Positions 1-8,392 of a stretch of 15,231 nucleotides of DNA are shown here, piece by piece; position 1 is the stretch's first letter, and every line of letters begins with the position of its first letter. A program made the translations under genes and the position numbers. The notes below the pieces were generated by a model. It did no database searches. It was not told where the DNA came from and saw nothing but the letters and a program-made list of their open reading frames with translations. The DNA comes from Treponema sp. (lineage in GTDB: Bacteria; Spirochaetota; Spirochaetia; Treponematales; Treponemataceae), in the NCBI GenBank assembly GCA_022510885.1, contig JAFLSP010000031.1, positions 1 to 15,231 of the forward strand, read 5' to 3'.

Positions 1-1
1 C

Positions 2-34
2 GCGGAGCTGTTCAGCGAGATGGGGCGGGAGTGA
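2..34 (+). CDS. Possible 3' end of a convergent plus-strand gene (partial)
   Basis: From position 2 a plus-strand frame reads AELFSEMGRE and then a TGA at 32-34. It ends three bases before the stop codon of the minus-strand xerC gene. The composition would suit the end of an amphipathic helix. Only eleven codons are visible and open frames are common by chance in GC-rich DNA, so no function can be given and the gene itself is uncertain. No start codon for a further minus-strand gene of the operon could be found in these bases. Confidence 0.25.
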   Translation, partial: AELFSEMGRE

Positions 35-37
35 CGG

Positions 38-961
38 TCACGTTCCTTTCGTGCCGCCGTGGGGGTGCGCCTTGTTGTACATCTCAATCAGGCGGTCGGT
101 GGTCACGTGCGTGTAGCGTTGCGTGGTGGAGATGTTCGCGTGTCCCAGCAGCTCCTGCACCAGGCGGACGTCCGCCCCGCCCGTGAGCATGGCGGTGGCG
201 AACGTGTGGCGGAAGGCGTGCGGCGAGACGTGGCGGTTGGTGCCCTCAATGCCGGAATAGCGGGAGATGATGTAGGAGATACCGCGCGTGCTCAGTTTTT
301 TTCCGCGCTGATTGACGAACAGGGCGGCATCCGTGTCCTTCTCGCCAAAGCGCGCGCGGCGGTCGGCAAGGTAGGCGGCAAGCGCGGCGCGCGCGTCGGC
401 CTCAAAATAGACGCGCCGGTCTTTGTTTCCCTTGCCCGTCACGACCGCGCTGCTGTAATCCGCGCTCAGGTCGGCGCGGGTGAGCGACGCCATCTCGCTC
501 AGGCGGCAGCCCGACGAATAGAACATCTCGAACAGGGCGCGGTCGCGAGCCTCCCAGAGCAGTTCGTTCTGCGTCGGCGCGGCGCAGAGTTTGTCCACCT
601 CCGCGCCCGTCATAAAGCGCGGCAGCCGCTTGGGGTTCTTCACCGTCTTCAGTTCCAAAGCGGGGTTGACGGCAAGGTAGCCGCATTTCTTGCAGTAGGC
701 AAAAAAACTGCGCAACGCAGCGATGAAGCGGTTGACGGACGCGGCGGCGCGTTTCTGCCGGGAAAGCATCCCGATACAGCGGCGCAGCGATTCGGTCTTG
801 ATGGCGGACACGTCGGTCTGCGCGCCGATGCCGTCCATCGCCGCGAACTGCCGCAAATCATTGCGGTAGCCGATGACGGTATTCGGCGACAGGCTGCGCA
901 TCGACGACAGGTACTCCAGGAATTCGTCCGCCGCGTCCTGCACGGTGCGTGTATCCGCCAT
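38..961 (-). CDS. xerC: Tyrosine recombinase, XerC/CodV type
   Basis: This is a 307-residue cytoplasmic site-specific recombinase of the Xer branch of the phage-integrase family. Xer proteins resolve chromosome dimers at dif, usually as a XerC/XerD pair. An N-terminal SAM-like core-binding domain covers about residues 8-100 and the catalytic domain about 115-300. The full catalytic set is visible: R153 (GCRLSE), K177 (GKGNKDRR), H248 and R251 (HAFRH), H274 (LLGH) and nucleophile Y283 (RYTHV). The ATG at 961-959 shares one base with the topA stop (TGATG), so translation is probably coupled to topA. It is the last gene of the minus-strand run. A second Xer gene lies 3.9 kb upstream in the same unit. 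Assigning this copy to XerC rather than XerD is inference; the family call is secure. No terminator is visible in the few bases after it. Confidence 0.9.
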   Translation of the reverse strand: MADTRTVQDAADEFLEYLSSMRSLSPNTVIGYRNDLRQFAAMDGIGAQTDVSAIKTESLRRCIGMLSRQKRAAASVNRFIAALRSFFAYCKKCGYLAVNPALELKTVKNPKRLPRFMTGAEVDKLCAAPTQNELLWEARDRALFEMFYSSGCRLSEMASLTRADLSADYSSAVVTGKGNKDRRVYFEADARAALAAYLADRRARFGEKDTDAALFVNQRGKKLSTRGISYIISRYSGIEGTNRHVSPHAFRHTFATAMLTGGADVRLVQELLGHANISTTQRYTHVTTDRLIEMYNKAHPHGGTKGT

Positions 962-3102
962 CAGTCCTCGCCCCCGCCCGGCTTTTCGGCGGCATCCTCC
1001 GCGGAGTGCAGGTAGTCGCAGGCAGGGTTGATGCAGGATTTGTACGTGCCGTTCTTCTTGTCGAATTTCTCTACCAGGAACCAGCCGCATTTGGGGCAGT
1101 ACTGGTTTTCCAGCGGCTTGAAGTGCGAGATGAAGTTGCAGGCGGGATAATTCGTGCAGCCGTAGAATGACTTGCCGCGCCCCTTGGTCTTGCGCTCCAC
1201 GATTTCGCCGGTGCAGCCGTCCACGGGGCATTTTGCGAGCGGAATCGACTTGGTGTTGTGGCACTCGGGGAAGCCCGAGCAGGCGAGGAAGAAGCCGAAG
1301 CGGCCGAGTTTCTTGAGCATGGGCTTGCCGCATTTCTCGCACACCTTGTCGGTCGTCTCGTCCAAAAAGCCCTTGACGCTCTCCTGATTCGCGTCCACCT
1401 CGTCCACGCGGTGCTTGAAGGGCACGTAGAAGTCGCCGATAAACCGGTTCCAGACGATTTTGTTCTGCTCCACGTCGTCCAGCTTGTTCTCCACGTCGGC
1501 GGTGAACCGCTCGTTGATGACGTCGGGGAAAGCCTCCACGAGAATCTTGCAAATCATCTTGCCCAGCTGCGTGGGGACGAGCTGCTTGTTCGAGCGCGTC
1601 ACGTAGTAGCGGTCGAGCAGCACGGAGATAATCGGCGCGTAGGTCGAGGGGCGGCCGATGCCCTTCTCCTCAAGCGTGCGGACGATTGATGCGTCGGTGT
1701 AGCGGGCAGGGCCCTGCGTGAAATGCTGCTCGGGATAGAACTGGTGCGCGGAGTCGAGCACCTCGTCCTTTTTGAGCGCGGGAACGGAGCCGGTCACGTC
1801 CTCCTTTGAGGAGAGCAGCGAAATCACGCGGTAGAAGCCCTTTTCCACCAGCTTGCTTGCCGACGTCCTGAACAGCGCGTCGCCCGCCGTGATGTCAACG
1901 CTCGTGGTGCGCGTCTTGGCGTTCGCCATCTGGCAGGAGACGAATTTCTCCCAAATCAGCGTGTAGAGGCGCAGCTGGTCGCGCGAGAGGTATTCCTTGA
2001 CGCTCGCGGGCGTGTAGCTCGCGTAGGTGGGGCGGATGCATTCGTGCGCGTCCTGCGCGCCCTTGCCCACCGCGTACTCAATCGGCTTTTCGGGCAGGTC
2101 GCCCGGGTAGTTCTTGCCAATCCAGTCGCGCACCTCGTCCAGCGCCGTCTGCGCGATGCGCACGGAGTCGGTACGCATATAGGTAATCAGGCCGATGCGG
2201 TTCTCGCCCATCGGGATGCCCTCGTAGAGCTGCTGCGCAATCTGCATCGTCTTGCGCGAGGTGAAGCCGAGCCGGTTCGCCGCCGCCTGCTGCATCTTTG
2301 ACGTGGTGAACGGCGGCTTGGGGCGCACGGTCTTCTCGGTCGCCTTCACCTCGCTCACCCGGCACTCGGAATGCTCAATCTCTTTGATGATGTCGTTGAC
2401 GGCCTGCTCGCTCTTCAAATCGACCTTTGCGCCCTTGTACTGCACGAGCTGCGCGGTGAACGTGGACTTGCCCTTGGAAAAGTCGGCCTCCAGCGTCCAG
2501 TACTCGTCGGGGATGAAGTCCTCCACTTCCCGCTCGCGCTCACAGATGAGGCGGAGGGCGACGGACTGCACGCGGCCGGCGGAAAGCCCGTTCTTCACTT
2601 TCTTCCACAAAAGCGGGCTGAGGTTGTAGCCGACGAGCCGGTCGAGCACGCGGCGCGCTTTCTGCGCGTTCACCTTGCTCTCGTCAATCGTCCCCGGATG
2701 CTTGACCGCCTCCTGGATGGCGACGGGCGTAATCTCGTTGAACACGATGCGCCTGATGTCCGCGTCGGTCTTGTCCCGAAGCGCGTTGTGCAGGTGCCAG
2801 GCAATCGCCTCGCCCTCGCGGTCGTTATCGGACGCGAGCAGGACGTTCGTGCTTTTCTTTGCGTCACGCTGCAATTCTTTGAGCAGCTTTGCCCGCCCGC
2901 GCACGGTGATGTACTCCGGCTGGAACTGGTCTTCAATGTTGATGGCCATGCGGCTTTTGGGCAGGTCGATGAGATGCCCCATCGATGCCTTGACCGTGTA
3001 GCCCGGCCCGAGATATTTTTCAATCGTGGTTGCCTTTGCGGGGGATTCCACAATGACGAGCGTCTGCTCGTTCGATTCCGGCTTCGTTTTTGCCTTTGCC
3101 AT
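961..3102 (-). CDS. topA: DNA topoisomerase I (type IA)
   Basis: This 713-residue enzyme relaxes negatively supercoiled DNA by transient single-strand cleavage. The N-terminal TOPRIM domain shows the VESPAKA start (E19) and the acidic SDNDREGE motif (D92, D94, E96) that binds magnesium. The catalytic tyrosine is Y308 in ITYMRTDS. KGIGRPSTYAPI, typical of the family, follows at about 480-491. The C-terminus has three four-cysteine zinc ribbons: C588/C591/C608/C614, C625/C630/C649/C655 and C669/C672/C690/C695. The ATG at 3102 was chosen over an upstream in-frame start because GAGGAAGA sits just before it and the protein then begins directly ahead of the conserved LVIVESPAKA. The gene starts 8 nt after the dprA stop and its stop overlaps the xerC start. 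Length and motifs look intact. Confidence 0.97.
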   Translation of the reverse strand: MAKAKTKPESNEQTLVIVESPAKATTIEKYLGPGYTVKASMGHLIDLPKSRMAINIEDQFQPEYITVRGRAKLLKELQRDAKKSTNVLLASDNDREGEAIAWHLHNALRDKTDADIRRIVFNEITPVAIQEAVKHPGTIDESKVNAQKARRVLDRLVGYNLSPLLWKKVKNGLSAGRVQSVALRLICEREREVEDFIPDEYWTLEADFSKGKSTFTAQLVQYKGAKVDLKSEQAVNDIIKEIEHSECRVSEVKATEKTVRPKPPFTTSKMQQAAANRLGFTSRKTMQIAQQLYEGIPMGENRIGLITYMRTDSVRIAQTALDEVRDWIGKNYPGDLPEKPIEYAVGKGAQDAHECIRPTYASYTPASVKEYLSRDQLRLYTLIWEKFVSCQMANAKTRTTSVDITAGDALFRTSASKLVEKGFYRVISLLSSKEDVTGSVPALKKDEVLDSAHQFYPEQHFTQGPARYTDASIVRTLEEKGIGRPSTYAPIISVLLDRYYVTRSNKQLVPTQLGKMICKILVEAFPDVINERFTADVENKLDDVEQNKIVWNRFIGDFYVPFKHRVDEVDANQESVKGFLDETTDKVCEKCGKPMLKKLGRFGFFLACSGFPECHNTKSIPLAKCPVDGCTGEIVERKTKGRGKSFYGCTNYPACNFISHFKPLENQYCPKCGWFLVEKFDKKNGTYKSCINPACDYLHSAEDAAEKPGGGED

Positions 3103-3110
3103 ATCTTCCT

Positions 3111-4109
3111 CTAAAACAATGTACTCTGTCCGTCGTCCCGGTTGCCGCACCCCGGCGCGTCCGCGCGGCACGACTGATAGTCCGCATACCCCGCGATGAC
3201 CGGCGCGCCGTCGTCACGATACCGCTGCACGGACTGCGCGAGTTTGTGCGCGACGTTCTTGCCGCGCACCGCCTGCATCCGCAACTGCCTGATGGCTTCC
3301 TGCTCCACCAGCCGTGCGTCATCGGAAAAGCATTCCGCGTGAAGCAAGACATCGCGCCCGTACTCAAGCGCGAACTCCGCCGTGATGAGCGCGCCACTGC
3401 CCGCCGGCGCCTGCATGACCACCGTTGCCGACGAGAGCGCGGCAACAATCCGGTTGCGCTGCACAAAGCGGAACGCCTGCGCGCCCGTTCCCGGCGCGTA
3501 TTCGCTCAACAACACGCCGCCTTTTTCCAGCAGGCGCTGCGCCAGTTTTTTGTGCGCGGACGGCGTTATGGTGTCAATCCCGCAGGGCAGGACGGCGGCA
3601 GTCTGTCCGCGCGCGCTCAACAGGCATCCTTTGTGCGCATGGCCGTCGATGCCATAGGCAAGCCCGCTCACCACCGTACACCCGTCATCCGCCGCGTCGC
3701 GAGCAAACGTCTCGGTTGCCTTGCGTGCGCTGACGGTCGCACGGCGTGTGCCCACCACGGATACGCACGGATTTTTCAAGCAGTCCACGTTCCCGCGGTA
3801 GAACAGCAGGTACGGCGGGTCTGCCATCTCGCGCAGCAGGGCGGGGAAATCCGCCGAATCCCATGCCGTCCAACGGATACCCAGCGCGTCGAGCACCCGG
3901 GCCTCTCGCTGCGCTTGCGCAAGACGTTCCGCGCCGTTCCAAGTCGCCCGCCGAATCACGCGGCGGACAACGCGCGAAATATCTTCTATTGAATATAGAG
4001 CAAATGACGCGCTGCCGTCAAGATTATTTTGTAAAACAGTCTTTTCTTTTGTGGTCAAGAACGTCGCGCCCGCAAGCATCAGGCGCAACAGCACGTCATC
4101 GCCCTGCAT
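3111..4109 (-). CDS. dprA: DNA-processing protein DprA (Smf family)
   Basis: This 332-residue protein matches DprA, which binds incoming single-stranded DNA and loads RecA during natural transformation. The Rossmann-like core is clear: SVVGTRRAT (117-125), SGLAYGID (148-155), LPCGIDTITPSAHKKLA (174-190), SEYAPGT (202-208), RNRIVAALS (218-226) and GSGALITAEFA (237-247). The N-terminal 100 residues fit the usual helical region but are poorly conserved. After about residue 290 only a roughly 40-residue polar tail remains, and I see no C-terminal winged helix of the kind many DprA proteins carry. The ATG at 4109 lies 3 nt after the stop of the TPR lipoprotein gene, and the topA ribosome-binding site begins at this gene's stop. 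Whether the organism is transformable cannot be told from the window. Confidence 0.94.
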   Translation of the reverse strand: MQGDDVLLRLMLAGATFLTTKEKTVLQNNLDGSASFALYSIEDISRVVRRVIRRATWNGAERLAQAQREARVLDALGIRWTAWDSADFPALLREMADPPYLLFYRGNVDCLKNPCVSVVGTRRATVSARKATETFARDAADDGCTVVSGLAYGIDGHAHKGCLLSARGQTAAVLPCGIDTITPSAHKKLAQRLLEKGGVLLSEYAPGTGAQAFRFVQRNRIVAALSSATVVMQAPAGSGALITAEFALEYGRDVLLHAECFSDDARLVEQEAIRQLRMQAVRGKNVAHKLAQSVQRYRDDGAPVIAGYADYQSCRADAPGCGNRDDGQSTLF

Positions 4110-4112
4110 CGG

Positions 4113-4841
4113 CTACTGCGTGTAGGCGGCATCGAGCACGGTCTTCTTGTTCTGCTCGGCGAGCGACTTGCGCTTTTCGTCCTTGGTAAGCGAGATAATC
4201 CGGTCATACTGGGCGACCGCTTTGTCGAACTCATACGTGCGGTAGTAGGCCTCGGCAAGGCGGAACATGGCATCGGTGTTGCGCTTTTCGATTTCCAGCG
4301 CGGCTTCGAGATGCCCGATTGCCTTTTCCGGCTCGTCAAGATAGGCAAGGTAGATGACCGCCACGCCGTAGAGCGCGCGCACATAGCGCGGGTCGATTTC
4401 GATGGCGCGCAGGTACGCGCTTTCCGCTAATTTGAGGTAGTTGTATTTCTTCTCGGTTGAGCCGGTCGCATCGTAGTCCAGCGCGGAAGCCGCCATGTAG
4501 CCCGCGCTCACGCCGACCCAGTAGAACAGGTTTTGGTTGTCGGGATAGAACGAAATCGCTTTTTGGAACGCCTGCAATGCCTCGCCGTACATCTTGTTGT
4601 CGAGGTAGCGCGTGCCGAGCATCTTGTACCAGATGCCGACCTGCGCCTGCGCCAGCTGCACGTCGGCGACGCGGTCCTGGTATTTTTTGATGGCTTCGCG
4701 CAGCTGGTCGATGGTCGTGGGGCTGGCGACCCCCTCCTCCATCTTCTGCATACGAACAATCGTCTTGGAAGATTTCGCGCAGCCGCACAATGTCAGCACC
4801 GCGAACGCGACGACGGCAATCATCTGTTTCGCCCTATTCAT
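4113..4841 (-). CDS. TPR-repeat lipoprotein of unknown function
   Basis: This is a 242-residue probable lipoprotein. The N-terminus has a basic start, a hydrophobic segment (about residues 7-18) and a lipobox reading LCGC, with C21 as the likely acylated cysteine. After a polar linker the rest is helical with TPR-like repeats, clearest at about 68-101 (WYKMLGTRYLDNKMYGEAL), 134-150, 156-188 (AIGHLEAALEIE) and 190-221 (LAEAYYRTYEFDKAVAQYD). Such proteins act as periplasmic or membrane-attached scaffolds. The ATG at 4841 was chosen because GGGAGGATGG precedes it and it places the signal peptide at the N-terminus. The gene starts 8 nt inside the xerD end and stops 3 nt before dprA. Its place between division and DNA-processing genes suggests an envelope role during division, but that is only inferred from context. 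Confidence 0.85.
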   Translation of the reverse strand: MNRAKQMIAVVAFAVLTLCGCAKSSKTIVRMQKMEEGVASPTTIDQLREAIKKYQDRVADVQLAQAQVGIWYKMLGTRYLDNKMYGEALQAFQKAISFYPDNQNLFYWVGVSAGYMAASALDYDATGSTEKKYNYLKLAESAYLRAIEIDPRYVRALYGVAVIYLAYLDEPEKAIGHLEAALEIEKRNTDAMFRLAEAYYRTYEFDKAVAQYDRIISLTKDEKRKSLAEQNKKTVLDAAYTQ

Positions 4842-5739
4842 TCCATCCTCCCTTTGCGTGACCCGGGAAATACTCCCGATGTCCTTCCCGCAGCTGACGG
4901 TTGTCAACGTGCGTGTAGATTGTCGTCGTCGCCAAATCCGCGTGACCGAGCAGTTCCTGCACGGAGCGCAGGTCAGCGCCGCCGGCAAGCAGATGTGTCG
5001 CAAACGAATGGCGCAGCGTATGCACTTTCGCGCTCACGCCGCTTAATGCCTCCAGTTCCTGGAAACGCTTCCAGATTCCCTTGCGGCTCATCGGCTCGCC
5101 CCGGTAGTTGACGAAAACTTCGGCAACTGCCCGCCGCCCCACCAGCAGCGGGCGCACCTCGTCAAGATACGCCGCCAGGCGGTCGCGCGCGGCAACACCG
5201 AACGGAATCATCCGCTCTTTGTCGCCTTTGCCGTACACCGTGATGATGCGCTCGTGCAGATGCACGTTCTCCACCAACAGGTGCGCCGCCTCGCTGATGC
5301 GCAGACCGCACGAATATATCAGCTCGAACAGCGCGCGGTCACGGATACCGAGCGGCTTGCTCACGTCAATCGCCGCAAGCAGCGCGTCCACCTGCTCCAC
5401 GGACAGCACTTTGGGAAGCGTGCGCGGCTGGCTCGGCTTGTCAAGCTCTTTTGCCAGGTTCTCGCGCCACAGTCCCTGCCGCACCAAAAACGACCCGAAC
5501 GCGCGCAGACCGGCAATATCCTTCGCAATCGTCAGCGCGTCGCACCCGTTCTGCTTGCGCCACACGAAAAATCCCAGCAAATCCTGCGCAGTAATGTCAC
5601 GCACATCGCGCTGTCTGTCATCGCACCACTGCATGAACTGCCGCGCCGTCGTCTCGTAGGTCTGCGCGGAAAGCTCCGCGAGCCGCTCCACCGCCACCAA
5701 GTCGGTGTAGAACTGCGCGGAAAGCCAGTCATCAGCCAT
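4834..5739 (-). CDS. xerD: Tyrosine recombinase, XerD type
   Basis: This 301-residue tyrosine recombinase is the likely partner of the XerC-type protein encoded downstream. The N-terminal core-binding domain spans about residues 8-100 and the catalytic domain about 108-295. All catalytic residues are present: R147 (GLRISE), K171 (YGKGDKER), H240 and R243 (HTLRHSFATHLL), H266 (LLGH) and nucleophile Y275 (IYTHV). The ATG at 5739 shares a base with the ftsZ stop (TAATG). Only a weak GAAG precedes it, so translation probably depends on coupling to ftsZ. The 3' end carries the ribosome-binding site and start of the lipoprotein gene. The XerD label rests on general resemblance and on there being two distinct Xer genes; the names could be swapped. 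Confidence 0.92.
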   Translation of the reverse strand: MADDWLSAQFYTDLVAVERLAELSAQTYETTARQFMQWCDDRQRDVRDITAQDLLGFFVWRKQNGCDALTIAKDIAGLRAFGSFLVRQGLWRENLAKELDKPSQPRTLPKVLSVEQVDALLAAIDVSKPLGIRDRALFELIYSCGLRISEAAHLLVENVHLHERIITVYGKGDKERMIPFGVAARDRLAAYLDEVRPLLVGRRAVAEVFVNYRGEPMSRKGIWKRFQELEALSGVSAKVHTLRHSFATHLLAGGADLRSVQELLGHADLATTTIYTHVDNRQLREGHREYFPGHAKGGWNE

Positions 5740-7112
5740 TACTTCAATTTTATCGTGCGGGAAAGCCCGTCCAGCCGCCAGCACGCCGGTTTTTCCAAGT
5801 CGTCGTCGGAATAATCCGCTGCCGTCCGCAGCCCGGAAGCCGCCGCACGGTTCATGTCATGCCCGAGCGTCGAACCGTTTTTTGCCGCGCTTCCTGCCGT
5901 TGCCGAAGGCATTGTCTGAGCGACGGGTGCAGACCGCTTTGCGGGCGAGACGAATTCGCCGAACAAGTCAAGGCTCTCCTGCTTCGCGCCGTCAATGGGT
6001 TTCTTCGGATTCAGAATGCTCTCGAACGCATCGAAACCAATCACATTGTCACCAGACTCCGCTGCCACAGGTGCGGGAGTTTCCGCAACCGCAGGCTCTT
6101 CTGCCGCCGGTGCGACGCCGCCTTTCTCGCCGCTGCGGTTGAATCCCGTCGCGATGACCGTAACGCTTACCTTGTCGCCCATGTCGGGGTCGATGACTTG
6201 TCCCCAGAAAATATTTACCTCGGGGTCTGCGCTCGCCGTGACGATGTTCGCAATCTCCTCCGTCTCGGAAAGCGCGAGGTCTTCGCTTGAGCAGATGTTA
6301 ACGAGGATATTCTTCGCGCCGTCGATGTGCGAATCTTCAAGCAGTTTATTGTTGATTGCGTTCGTCGCCGCATCCACCGCGCGGTTGTCGCCCTCGCCTT
6401 CGCCCACGCCGAGGATTGCGTCGCCCTGGTTCTTCATGGCAGTCATCACGTCCGCAAAGTCCGTGTTCACCTCGCCGGACTGCGTGATGATGCTTGAAAT
6501 GCCCTGCACGCCCTGCCGCAGCACGTCGTCCGCAAGCAAGAAAGCCTGACGAATGGGCAATTTTTTGTCCACGATTTTAAGCAGCTGCTGGTTCGGAATG
6601 ACGATAAGCGAATCGACTTCCTCATGCAACTTGCGGATGCCCTCCTCCGCCTGCTGCATACGCACTTTGCCCTCAAAGGCAAAGGGCATCGTCACCACGC
6701 CCACGGTGAGCGCGCCCAGTTCACGGGCAATATGCGCGACAATCGGCGCGGAACCAGTTCCCGTACCGCCGCCCATGCCCGCCGTGACAAAGACCATGTT
6801 CGCGCCCTTGAGGATATTCTTAATCGTCTCGGTATCCTCTTGCGCCGCCTGCTCGCCCACCACGGGCTTACCGCCCGCACCAAGTCCGCCGGTCACCTTC
6901 TGACCAATCTGGATGCGGTTCGGAGCCTTTGACCTGCTCAGAGCCTGCAAATCGGTATTCAGAACGATGAAATCGACGTTCTGAAGGTGCGCGTCAATCA
7001 TGCGGTTGACCGCGTTGCTCCCGCCGCCACCGCACCCGATGACTTTGATGACCGTCGGGTTCGCGTCATTCAGCGCGTTACCCGCATTGTTTTCCACTTT
7101 AAATTCAAGCAT
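5739..7112 (-). CDS. ftsZ: Cell division GTPase FtsZ
   Basis: This 457-residue tubulin homologue polymerises into the Z ring at mid-cell. The GTPase domain shows [15 protein letters not shown] (25-39), NTDLQAL (52-58), the tubulin signature GGGTGTGS (114-121) and [11 protein letters not shown] (141-151). The T7 synergy loop NTDFADV lies at 216-222. After the globular core, at about residue 326, come an Ala/Pro-rich linker of about 110 residues and a C-terminal tail with LEKPACWR at 439-446. This aligns with the FtsA-binding peptide (LDIPAFLR in Escherichia coli) but with unusual residues. The ATG at 7112 has a strong GGGAGG site and lies 23 nt after the ftsA stop; an in-frame start 54 nt upstream would overlap ftsA and lacks family support. 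The stop overlaps the xerD start. Confidence 0.98.
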   Translation of the reverse strand: MLEFKVENNAGNALNDANPTVIKVIGCGGGGSNAVNRMIDAHLQNVDFIVLNTDLQALSRSKAPNRIQIGQKVTGGLGAGGKPVVGEQAAQEDTETIKNILKGANMVFVTAGMGGGTGTGSAPIVAHIARELGALTVGVVTMPFAFEGKVRMQQAEEGIRKLHEEVDSLIVIPNQQLLKIVDKKLPIRQAFLLADDVLRQGVQGISSIITQSGEVNTDFADVMTAMKNQGDAILGVGEGEGDNRAVDAATNAINNKLLEDSHIDGAKNILVNICSSEDLALSETEEIANIVTASADPEVNIFWGQVIDPDMGDKVSVTVIATGFNRSGEKGGVAPAAEEPAVAETPAPVAAESGDNVIGFDAFESILNPKKPIDGAKQESLDLFGEFVSPAKRSAPVAQTMPSATAGSAAKNGSTLGHDMNRAAASGLRTAADYSDDDLEKPACWRLDGLSRTIKLK

Positions 7113-7135
7113 AGAACCTCCCGCCCACACGCTTT

Positions 7136-8392
7136 TTAGAAAAACGATTTTTTGATTTTTTGCCACAGGCTGTCGCCCGCGTCTCTGTCCCGCTCCGATT
7201 CGCGATGCCGCCGGTCCTTCCGGCTTTTCGTCTGCACCAAATTCCGGTTCGCCACGACGAGTCCGACCGCCGTCGCATATTCCGGCTGCCGGTACTCCTC
7301 CTCAATGCCGCCCCAGTTGCCCGGAACGCCCAGCCGCACGGACGACGTACCGAACACCCGCTCGGCAAGCTCGACCGCACCCTCAATCTGCGCGCCGCCG
7401 CCAGTCAGAATGATACTGCCCATGAGCTGCCCCACGCTGATACGCCGCACGACCGCATCGCGCACCATCATGAAGATTTCTTCCATGCGCGGCATGATAA
7501 TCTCGCACAGTTCCTTGCGGTCAATCTGCTCCGGCTCGCGCCCGGCAAGCCCGGGAATGAGCACTTCGTCATTGCGCTCAAGCGCGAGCGGCAGCCAGCA
7601 GCAGCCGCTTTCGATTTTTATCTTCTCCGCCGTCGCCGTCGCGATGCCCTTGACAATAGAAATATCGTTGGTCACGGCATTGCCGCCGAGCGGGATTGAT
7701 GCCGTACAAATGGGCGCGTCCTTGAGAATCACGAGGATGTCGGTCATGCTGCCGCCCACGTCAATCAGAATCGAACCAAGCTCACGCTCGTCCTCGCCCA
7801 CCACGACCTGCGTACAGGCGAGCGACTTGAGCATCACGCGGTCAAGCTGATAGCCCGCGCGCTCCACGCACTGCGTAATGTTCTGGATTGCCGTGCGTGA
7901 AGCCGTGACGATGTGCACTTCCGCCTCAAGACGGACGGCAATCATGTGGATGGGGTCTTTGTAGCCCGGCACGCCGTCCACGATGTAGTCCTGCGGAATA
8001 ACGTGGAGCATCTTCCGGTCCATCGGAATTTGAATGGCGTTTGCCGCCTCAAGCACGCGATTCACGTCGGACTCATTTATCTCGCGGTTATTTTTTCCGT
8101 GCGCGGACACAGCGACCAGTCCTTTCGAGTTCATGCCCTCAATCTGCGCGCCGCCGATACCCGTCACGCAGGAGATGACCTCATAACCGGCCTTCTGCTC
8201 CGCCGCCTCCACCGCCTGCTTGATGCATTCGATGGTCGCCTCAATGTTGACGATGACACCGTTGCGCAGTCCCGTTGACGAACGCTTTGCCACGCCGATA
8301 ATCTCAACGCCGCCATCATGCACCTCCGCAATGACCACGCGGATAAAACTCGTGCCGATGTCAAGACCGACGATTATATCACTCAAGCCCAT
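7136..8392 (-). CDS. ftsA: Cell division protein FtsA
   Basis: This 418-residue actin-like ATPase tethers FtsZ filaments to the membrane. The nucleotide-binding motifs are visible: GLDIGTS (9-15, phosphate 1), DVGGSMTDI (211-219, phosphate 2) and [10 protein letters not shown] (329-338, adenosine site). The extreme C-terminus, [10 protein letters not shown], is a short amphipathic basic/hydrophobic helix typical of the membrane-targeting tail. It is separated from the core by a charged Arg-rich linker at about 388-406. The ATG at 8392 follows a GGAGG site and lies 14 nt inside the end of ftsQ, so the two are translationally coupled. ftsZ follows after 23 nt. Length and motifs are normal. Confidence 0.97.
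   Translation of the reverse strand: MGLSDIIVGLDIGTSFIRVVIAEVHDGGVEIIGVAKRSSTGLRNGVIVNIEATIECIKQAVEAAEQKAGYEVISCVTGIGGAQIEGMNSKGLVAVSAHGKNNREINESDVNRVLEAANAIQIPMDRKMLHVIPQDYIVDGVPGYKDPIHMIAVRLEAEVHIVTASRTAIQNITQCVERAGYQLDRVMLKSLACTQVVVGEDERELGSILIDVGGSMTDILVILKDAPICTASIPLGGNAVTNDISIVKGIATATAEKIKIESGCCWLPLALERNDEVLIPGLAGREPEQIDRKELCEIIMPRMEEIFMMVRDAVVRRISVGQLMGSIILTGGGAQIEGAVELAERVFGTSSVRLGVPGNWGGIEEEYRQPEYATAVGLVVANRNLVQTKSRKDRRHRESERDRDAGDSLWQKIKKSFF

Noticed and set aside
296-302. Run of seven T inside xerC as terminator or slippery site
   Set aside because: No hairpin precedes it on either strand in a useful position, and the reading frame continues normally through the catalytic domain.
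59-1015. Long plus-strand open frame opposite xerC
   Set aside because: It is antisense to a gene with a complete catalytic motif set. The Arg/Ala/Val-rich, low-complexity product is typical of a GC-rich shadow frame.
962-1552. N-terminal extension of xerC into topA
   Set aside because: The extra 197 residues are an Arg/Gly-rich shadow of topA. The recombinase begins naturally at the ATG at 961 overlapping the topA stop.
2371-3114. Plus-strand 247-codon open frame opposite topA
   Set aside because: It covers the TOPRIM domain of topA on the other strand. No ribosome-binding site or recognisable motif was seen.
3090-3992. Plus-strand 300-codon open frame opposite dprA
   Set aside because: It is a shadow of the DprA Rossmann core, with a composition unlike a real protein.
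38-5739. The two Xer genes as an integron or phage integration module
   Set aside because: No attachment repeats, cassette sites, phage genes or compositional break were seen. Both lie in tight operon context with housekeeping genes.
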